Source: Actinomycetota bacterium (GTDB lineage Bacteria; Actinomycetota; Coriobacteriia; Anaerosomatales; D1FN1-002). From it: DNA of 9,458 nucleotides. The stretch's first letter is position 1; each line of letters opens with the position of its first letter. The position numbers and the translations under genes are program-made. Location: the NCBI GenBank assembly GCA_005774595.1, contig VAUM01000048.1, positions 1 through 9,458 on the forward strand, given 5' to 3'. Shown in pieces: positions 5,528 through 9,458 of this stretch. The notes beneath the pieces are model-generated. The model made no database searches. It was given only the letters and a program-made list of their open reading frames with translations, and was not told where the DNA came from.

Positions 5528-6556
5528 TCAGCTCCTCCACGCACACCACACAACCGGTGGACCTCTCCACCCTGGCTCATCCTTCGACTCGAACGCCACG
5601 TCGACCTCAAGTAGCCCCATCGCGTCCCGCACCTCCTGCAGACAACCAGCCCCGCCTCGCGCAATGGCGACCTCCAATCCGCGTGCCACGAGGTAGCGCT
5701 TTCGGCCCTTCCCACGGCCATCGCCGTCGAATGTCTTTCCGGCGTACTTGGCCGCGTAGGTCGCAGCCCTCTCAACGCTTCCCCACAGCTTCAGGTCCAC
5801 CCGAACGAACCTCGCGCCACCGCTCGGGGGCATCGCGCGACGGCGCAGGAAGGCAGTCCAACCCACCCTCAGAATCGAAAGTTCATCCTTCGAGAACCCC
5901 GCCGGCACGAGAATGTGCCAGTGCCATCCATGGCCTCCTGGATGCAGCTCTGGCACGGCAATCCACGCCTGTCCGTGGTGGACCTTGTGCCCATGGTCAT
6001 GCAGGAAGTCCTGAACGAAGCGTAGCGCCCGGTCGTAGTCATGCACGCCTTCGCCAGGGAAGGTCAGTGTGACCATGAGGCGCAATCCATACCACCGGCA
6101 CAGCCGCCGCACTCTCGTGCGCGCCCGTCTCGCGCAGGCGTCCTGACTGTGGGCCGCCCGCTCCTCCCGACGTTCTTCAGCGAGCTCTGCTGCTCGTTCG
6201 AGACCGTACGCAGCCTCGTCAGCGTCTCGGCGTCGCTGCTCCATCTCCGCCGAGTCGCTCGCCCGCGGCCAAGGCCCGCACACCACACCGCAGAGCTCCC
6301 CGCCTCCATCCGGGTACTCAATGGCGGTGACTCTGACGGGGGGCTTCAGAATCTCACCCGTGACAGGGTCGACCCATTCACCGTCCCTCCCGAGAAACGA
6401 TGCAACTACAAGGCTAGGGGCGGGGCGATTCTCGCCCCGCCCCGGTGCCGGCGCAGCGCCCGTCGGGGCCGGCCGGCGCGGGCCGCCGGGACGCCTCCGC
6501 GCCCCAGACGACCCCGCATCCGGCCGGCGACCGTCCGCGCGTCTACTGCCCGCCAT
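5528..6556 (-). CDS. rep: HUH-family rolling-circle replication initiator (Rep)
   Basis: Predicted 342 residues. Motif I of rolling-circle Reps is RLMVTLTFPG (159-168). The metal-binding HUH motif is HWH (212-214) in GHGWHWHILVPAG, and the catalytic region is YAAKYAGK (Y267, Y271 candidates for the nicking tyrosine). The C-terminus RKRYLVARGLE and GPPVVWCAW also look Rep-like. Such proteins nick one strand at the double-strand origin and initiate rolling-circle replication of the excised circle. The ATG at 6556 overlaps the end of xis by 14 bp and has no well-spaced ribosome binding site, suggesting coupling; it is the only start that keeps the plausible segment WVDPVTGEIL (61-70). Residues 1-48 are Arg/Pro/Gly/Ala-rich and span a perfect 12-bp hairpin, so the true start could be later (GTG at codon 91). 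Confidence 0.8.
   Translation of the reverse strand: MAGSRRADGRRPDAGSSGARRRPGGPRRPAPTGAAPAPGRGENRPAPSLVVASFLGRDGEWVDPVTGEILKPPVRVTAIEYPDGGGELCGVVCGPWPRASDSAEMEQRRRDADEAAYGLERAAELAEERREERAAHSQDACARRARTRVRRLCRWYGLRLMVTLTFPGEGVHDYDRALRFVQDFLHDHGHKVHHGQAWIAVPELHPGGHGWHWHILVPAGFSKDELSILRVGWTAFLRRRAMPPSGGARFVRVDLKLWGSVERAATYAAKYAGKTFDGDGRGKGRKRYLVARGLEVAIARGGAGCLQEVRDAMGLLEVDVAFESKDEPGWRGPPVVWCAWRS
6417..6443. repeat. Perfect 12-bp GC hairpin within the 5' end of rep
   Basis: GGGGCGGGGCGA (6417-6428) and TCGCCCCGCCCC (6432-6443) pair perfectly over 12 bp around a 3-base TTC loop. No T-tract follows in either direction. It sits in the low-complexity N-terminal part of the rep reading frame, in a stretch of extreme GC content (about 6430-6530). 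It may be an origin structure, a transcription attenuator between xis and rep, or a block to ribosomes that controls Rep level. Confidence 0.6.
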
Positions 6557-6734
6557 GCTCCCGGAGCCATGCGAGCACCTCCGCCGCGTCGAACCGCACG
6601 TAGCGCCCGACCTTGACGTGCGGGATGCCCCCGCACGCGACCTTGCCGTACAGCCAGCTCGCCTTCACGCTCAGGCGCTCCGCCATCTCGGCCACCGTCA
6701 ACAGCCGTTCCACGTGTTCCGAAGTCCCTTGCAC
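6543..6734 (-). CDS. xis: Excisionase / AlpA-like HTH protein
   Basis: Predicted 63 residues. The sequence LLTVAEMAERLSVKASWLYGKV...GGIPHVKVGRYVRFDAAEVLAWLREH is the standard HTH_17/excisionase winged-helix pattern: LTVxExAexL...wiy, IPxxKvGrxvRF, v.aWl. The start is GTG preceded by a near-perfect AGGAGGTGA site nine bases upstream. Such proteins bend DNA at the attachment site to direct integrase toward excision, and some act as transcription regulators. It is divergently transcribed from the XRE repressor and overlaps rep downstream, so excision and replication are probably co-expressed when repression is lifted. Confidence 0.85.
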   Translation of the reverse strand: MQGTSEHVERLLTVAEMAERLSVKASWLYGKVACGGIPHVKVGRYVRFDAAEVLAWLREHGGQ

Positions 6735-6785
6735 TCCTCGTCACCTCCTCTCGCCCGGTGCTTGTCCGCATGGTTCACTCTCCGC

Positions 6786-6826
6786 TTGCCGTGTGCAACA
6801 GTAGCGTGTAATCTCGCAGTTAACAC
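6786..6826 (+). promoter_or_regulatory. Divergent control region between xis and xre
   Basis: The 109-bp gap between xis and xre contains TTGCCG (6786-6791) as a possible -35 and TGTAAT (6807-6812, five of six to TATAAT) as a possible -10 with a short 15-bp spacer; TAATCT, two bases later, gives 17 bp but a poorer match. TTGC-CGTGT-GCAA (6786-6798) is a perfect 4-bp dyad over the -35, and GTGTAA (6806-6811) with TTAACAC (6820-6826) makes an imperfect dyad over the -10. These are natural operator candidates for the XRE protein. GAGGAGG five bases before the xre ATG is its ribosome binding site. Confidence 0.45.
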
Positions 6827-6843
6827 ATCCCGAGGAGGCCGCC

Positions 6844-7401
6844 ATGGACGAAGAACAGATGCAGGCCATCGAGGCGCTCCTCCCGCAGCTCGAAGCGCTG
6901 CAAGGCCAGCCGTTCGGTCAGCGCCTCGGTCGGCTCAGGGAGGAGAAGGGCTTGACCCAAGGCGAGCTTGCTCGCGCTGCGGGTATCACTCGCCCGTACC
7001 TGACCCAGGTCGAAGGCGGCCGCACCCCGTCAGCCGAGCTGCAGGTCCGTCTCGCGCACTGTCTCGGGCTCGATGACATGGACGTCGCCATCCTCACCGG
7101 CACACTCACAGCCGCCGACTTCGCCAAGGGCCTGCGCATCCAACGACTCATCGATGCAATCCGCGAGCACCTGCCTGCAGAGCTCTACGCCGAATTCCTC
7201 GCGCTCCTCTCTCCAGACTCCGGCGTCACTTCCTGGGCGACCCGCATGGCAACCCTGGCAGGCGTCGAGGACTTCCAGCCCGCGGAGCCCCTCCCCGGCT
7301 GGTCGAAGCTCACCGCCGCCCACCGCAGACTCATCCAGCAACTCGTCGCCAAGCTCGTGCTCGCGCAGCAGGCGGAGGAGGTCGGTACCGATGGCGATTA
7401 G
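6844..7401 (+). CDS. XRE-family transcriptional regulator
   Basis: Predicted 185 residues. A Cro/CI-type helix-turn-helix spans about 25-78 (FGQRLGRLREEKGLTQGELA, then RAAGITRPYLTQVEGGRTPS). The remaining about 105 residues are helical and of no family I recognise; they may hold the dimerisation or signal-sensing part. No LexA-like self-cleavage motif (Ala-Gly with Ser/Lys) is evident. The ATG has GAGGAGG five bases upstream. The gene overlaps int by 11 bp and faces xis across the divergent control region, the layout of a repressor that keeps excision and replication genes off while the element is integrated. That role is inferred from context. Confidence 0.85.
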   Translation: MDEEQMQAIEALLPQLEALQGQPFGQRLGRLREEKGLTQGELARAAGITRPYLTQVEGGRTPSAELQVRLAHCLGLDDMDVAILTGTLTAADFAKGLRIQRLIDAIREHLPAELYAEFLALLSPDSGVTSWATRMATLAGVEDFQPAEPLPGWSKLTAAHRRLIQQLVAKLVLAQQAEEVGTDGD

Positions 7402-8458
7402 GCGCAACGGCCGTTGGGGAGCGCGCATCTACGACCCCGCGCTCGGCCGCCAGGTGTGGCTCGGCACATACGACCTGAAGAAGGATGCCGAGCTGCGCGA
7501 ACGGGAAGCCAAACGGGCGCTCGACCTCGGCCAGTTCGTCGTCCCCAAGCGCATCGGACTTCTCGACTTCATCGAACGCTGGCTGCCGACGCTCGGCGTG
7601 CGCACGTCGACCCTCGACGACTACCACAACACTTGCCGCCACATCACGGCCCACTTCGGCAACCGGCCCATGAACGCAATCACCACCGAGGAACTCGACC
7701 TGTTCCTCGCCGACTTCGGGCGCTGCCACGCCCCGGCCACGGTGCGCAAGACCGCGACACGACTGCGCCAGCTGTTCCGCCGCGCGGTCGCGTGGGGATA
7801 CATCACCGCCTCGCCCGCCATCGAGCTCAGCGCCATCCCGCGCGCGCAGAAGCGAGGCGAGCTGCGCGTCCTCGAACCGAGCCAGGTCGCGGCACTCCTC
7901 GATGCGGCACCGGACTACTGGCGGCCGGCCTTCCTCGTCGCGGTCACGTGCGGACTGCGACGCGGCGAGCTGTTCGGACTCACTTGGGCCGACGTTCTGT
8001 GGACCCGACGCCGCATCCGCGTCCGCCATCAGCTCCAAGACGGCCGGCTCGTCGCACCCAAGTCCGCCTCGGCTCTGCGCGAGATAGACGCCGGCCCCAT
8101 GCTGCTCGCCGCGCTGGCCAACCACAGGACGAGCTGCCCACGCAGCGAACTCGACCTCGTGTTCCCGACACCCTCGGGTCGACCCGTCCACGCATCGGAC
8201 TGGAACCGCGACATACTCGTGCCGACCCGCACGCGTGCGACACTGCCGGACCTCACGCTGCACGACTTGCGGCACACCTTCGCCAGCGCCCTCATCCACA
8301 ACGGCCTGAGCATCAAGTACGTTCAGACGGTCATGGGGCACGCGTCGGCGCAGACGACGCTCGATGTGTACGGCCACCTGTTCGAGACCGGGGGCCAGGA
8401 CGCCGCGCGCAAGCTGGAGTTGTGGCTGTCGGAATCCGCCGCCGAGCGCACCGCGTAG
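7391..8458 (+). CDS. int: Tyrosine-type site-specific integrase
   Basis: Predicted 355 residues, full length. The N-terminal part (1-50) resembles an AP2-like/arm-binding domain (RRNGRWGARIYDPALGRQVW, then LGTYDLKKDAE). The core-binding SAM-like domain is about 55-140 (FIERWLPTLGVRTSTLDDY). The catalytic domain shows all expected residues: R190 in GLRRGEL, K224 in APKSASALREI, H291 and R294 in HDLRHTF, H317 in MGHAS, and the nucleophile Y327 in TTLDVYGHL. The start is ATG with GGAGGAGG nine bases upstream inside the end of xre, so the two genes are coupled. It should catalyse integration into the anticodon loop of tRNA-Arg(CCU). Unusually, it lies about 3.5 kb from the visible junction; the other end of the element may be closer. 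Confidence 0.95.
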   Translation: MAIRRNGRWGARIYDPALGRQVWLGTYDLKKDAELREREAKRALDLGQFVVPKRIGLLDFIERWLPTLGVRTSTLDDYHNTCRHITAHFGNRPMNAITTEELDLFLADFGRCHAPATVRKTATRLRQLFRRAVAWGYITASPAIELSAIPRAQKRGELRVLEPSQVAALLDAAPDYWRPAFLVAVTCGLRRGELFGLTWADVLWTRRRIRVRHQLQDGRLVAPKSASALREIDAGPMLLAALANHRTSCPRSELDLVFPTPSGRPVHASDWNRDILVPTRTRATLPDLTLHDLRHTFASALIHNGLSIKYVQTVMGHASAQTTLDVYGHLFETGGQDAARKLELWLSESAAERTA

Positions 8459-8506
8459 CCTGTCGCCCGTCGTCGCTCGCATCCCGCCGGGACAACGCCA
8501 GGACGC

Positions 8507-8525
8507 GGCAACGAGGGCAGTTGCC
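8507..8525. repeat. 6-bp inverted repeat with 7-bp spacer after int
   Basis: GGCAAC-GAGGGCA-GTTGCC is a perfect dyad 48 bp after the int stop codon. It could be the first part of a terminator region. Its 6-7-6 layout resembles a recombinase core, but its spacer does not match the TTCCTAA anticodon loop, so it is not the attachment site used here. Confidence 0.4.
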
Positions 8526-8546
8526 TGTGCGCCCCCCTTACCCCTC

Positions 8547-8578
8547 TGCCGCCTTCGGCCGTCGAGGCCTCGGCGGCA
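8547..8578 (+). terminator. GC hairpin after int, possible terminator
   Basis: TGCCGCC (8547-8553) pairs with GGCGGCA (8572-8578), and GGCC (8557-8560) pairs with GGCC (8566-8569) around a GTCGA loop, leaving a small internal TTC/TC bulge. It lies 88 bp after int and 98 bp before the next start. No T-tract follows, as is common in GC-rich genomes. It would separate int transcription from the downstream cargo. The remainder of 8459-8676 shows no gene. Confidence 0.45.
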
Positions 8579-8676
8579 GCCCCTCAAGAACGCCACACCA
8601 GGCGAGAAGTCAGCCCCGAGTGCTACCTTGATGGCCGAGGCCGCTCCGCGGCACACCGCGATAGGAGGGGGACGCT

Positions 8677-8904
8677 GTGTATCCGAGCTCAGGAGCAGGA
8701 ATGGACGGCCTGCTGAACGCAATCATGGTCGGGGGGGTCGCGTACCTCGCGTTCGCCATCGCCATGTTCGCCGGTGGGGTCTTGGTCGCCTACCTCATCA
8801 TCAAGAACGCCGTCCGCGACGGCATGATTCAGGCAATCAAGCGCACCGGACTCGACTCGGCCGGCGGCTCCACGTTCATCCACGGCTACCCGCCGCCCCA
8901 GTAG
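8677..8904 (+). CDS. Small single-span membrane protein
   Basis: Predicted 75 residues from GTG at 8677 (AGGAGG seven bases upstream), or 67 from ATG at 8701 (AGGAG five bases upstream); both sites are good and I cannot decide between them. A long hydrophobic segment (AIMVGGVAYLAFAIAMFAGG, continuing VLVAYLII) spans the membrane once, followed by a basic amphipathic stretch (KNAVRDGMIQAIKRTGLD) and a Gly/Pro tail. I recognise no family. It sits between int and the nuclease gene on the same strand, 51 bp before the nuclease start, so the two may be co-transcribed. A holin-like or toxin-like peptide, or a simple membrane anchor, are all possible. Confidence 0.6.
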   Translation: MYPSSGAGMDGLLNAIMVGGVAYLAFAIAMFAGGVLVAYLIIKNAVRDGMIQAIKRTGLDSAGGSTFIHGYPPPQ

Positions 8905-8955
8905 CTGTCGGCCACAACGCCCAGTCCAGCATCCCCTCCAACCCCTGGAGGCATC

Positions 8956-9456
8956 GTGCGCTTGGAGAAGTACTCCTACCGCTACGCAGAGCAAGTGCTC
9001 AACAGCCACCTCACGCTCAAGAATGAGGTGGAGGCGATACTCACCGCGCCCGACATCTCGCTGGAGACGCTGAGCCGCCCCGAGTTCAATCGCGTCCTTG
9101 AGGACAAGCTCGTCGCAGCGGGCTGGCAGCGTCAGCCCCCCGTGTTCGACGCCGATGACGACGCCTCGGCGCGTCTCGACTTCATGAAGGACAGGGTTGG
9201 AATCGAGGTGCAGTTCGGCCATTCGTCCTTCATTGGCATCGACCTACTGAAGTTCCAGGTCGCCAGCTACTCCGCGCTCGACAAGCTGGACGTAGGCATC
9301 TACGTCACCACCACCCGCCACTTCCAGAAGCACATGCGCGAAGAGCACGACCAGAACTGGGAGGGCTCGCTCACCTTCGAGAAGGTTCAGACCTACCTGC
9401 CCAAGTTCAAGAGCGCCATCCAAGTGCCGCTCTACGTTCTCGGCATCGATGTCTAG
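8956..9456 (+). CDS. BglII/BstYI-family restriction endonuclease, short form
   Basis: Predicted 166 residues, complete, ending in TAG two bases before the window end. The segment RLDFMKDRVGIEVQFG, then IDLLKFQVASYSALDKLDVGIYV, matches the BglII/BstYI family core. Candidate active-site residues D75, E84 and Q86 keep the spacing of BglII D84, E93 and Q95 (as I recall them), including the unusual Glu-x-Gln in place of Glu-x-Lys. Known members cut AGATCT or RGATCY as dimers. At 166 residues it is shorter than BglII (223) and BstYI (203). The start is GTG with GGAGG four bases upstream. A matching methyltransferase would be expected next, beyond 9458. Specificity is not proven, but the element itself contains no GATC at all. 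Confidence 0.8.
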   Translation: MRLEKYSYRYAEQVLNSHLTLKNEVEAILTAPDISLETLSRPEFNRVLEDKLVAAGWQRQPPVFDADDDASARLDFMKDRVGIEVQFGHSSFIGIDLLKFQVASYSALDKLDVGIYVTTTRHFQKHMREEHDQNWEGSLTFEKVQTYLPKFKSAIQVPLYVLGIDV

Positions 9457-9458
9457 AC

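Larger units (their letters stand above)
3892..9458. mobile_element. Integrative element at tRNA-Arg(CCU), right end not in window
   Basis: Starting exactly where the tRNA match ends, the region carries a tyrosine integrase, an excisionase, an HUH rolling-circle Rep, an XRE regulator, a toxin-antitoxin-chaperone operon and a restriction endonuclease. No conjugation, relaxase or phage structural gene is visible in the 5.6 kb seen. The whole stretch lacks the tetranucleotide GATC, whereas the chromosomal flank has 25 copies in 3.85 kb, which independently marks it as foreign. It could be an integrative plasmid, a mobilisable element or a satellite-like island; the missing right part decides. 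The order is TAC-rep-xis, divergent control region, xre-int-TM-nuclease. Confidence 0.85.

Noticed and set aside
5398..5775. 125-codon minus-strand frame overlapping the rep 3' end
   Set aside because: It lies in another frame of rep, lacks a ribosome binding site and has no family resemblance.
8512..8518. CGAGGGC as the missing 3' acceptor strand of the tRNA
   Set aside because: It complements GCCCTCG, but the sequence before it has no T-arm; it lies in the spacer of a separate dyad. A 7-base match is expected by chance at this length.
7331..8722. 463-codon open frame on the minus strand across int
   Set aside because: It is antisense to a full-length integrase with all catalytic residues; its product is Arg/Gly/Ala-rich and of no recognisable family, as expected of a GC-rich shadow frame.
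1..9458. CRISPR array, insertion sequence or rRNA gene
   Set aside because: I saw no regularly spaced repeats, no transposase and no rRNA sequence on either strand.

Overview
The window is high-GC DNA (roughly two thirds G+C by eye) with strong AGGAGG-type ribosome binding sites. A secreted protein with cell-wall-binding repeats (CW_binding_2) and a PASTA/PKD surface protein on the left suggest an actinomycetote, perhaps of the Coriobacteriia type. That placement is inference from gene content only.

Left part (1-3853) looks like resident chromosome. It holds the 3' end of a PASTA-PKD surface protein (+), a 555-residue secreted cell-wall-binding-repeat protein (-), an AAA_14/DUF4143 ATPase (-), and then the first 38 nucleotides of a tRNA-Arg gene with anticodon CCU. 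The tRNA stops matching exactly at the 3' edge of the anticodon loop (position 3891). I read this as the left attachment junction of an integrated element.

Right part (3892 to the window end, element incomplete) is a compact integrative element. From the junction the minus strand carries, in reverse order of transcription, a SecB-like chaperone, a HicB antitoxin with an unusually long C-terminal tail, a HicA-like toxin, a HUH rolling-circle replication initiator (Rep) and an excisionase. A 109-bp divergent control region follows. The plus strand then carries an XRE-family repressor, a tyrosine integrase, a small one-TM protein and a short BglII/BstYI-family restriction endonuclease. Any partner methyltransferase and the right attachment site would lie beyond 9458.

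The most notable results are these. (1) hicA, hicB and the secB-like gene overlap as one operon, which looks like a toxin-antitoxin-chaperone (TAC) system of HicAB type. (2) GATC is completely absent from the element by my hand count (0 in about 5.6 kb) against 25 occurrences in the 3.85 kb chromosomal flank. The element encodes a nuclease from a family whose known members cut at GATC-core sites. (3) The tRNA-Arg(CCU) gene is cut in its anticodon loop.

How the genes probably work together (inference): Int and Xis move the element into and out of the tRNA gene, Rep replicates the excised circle, and the XRE protein controls the divergent promoter region. The TAC module and the restriction enzyme act as stability and defence cargo.
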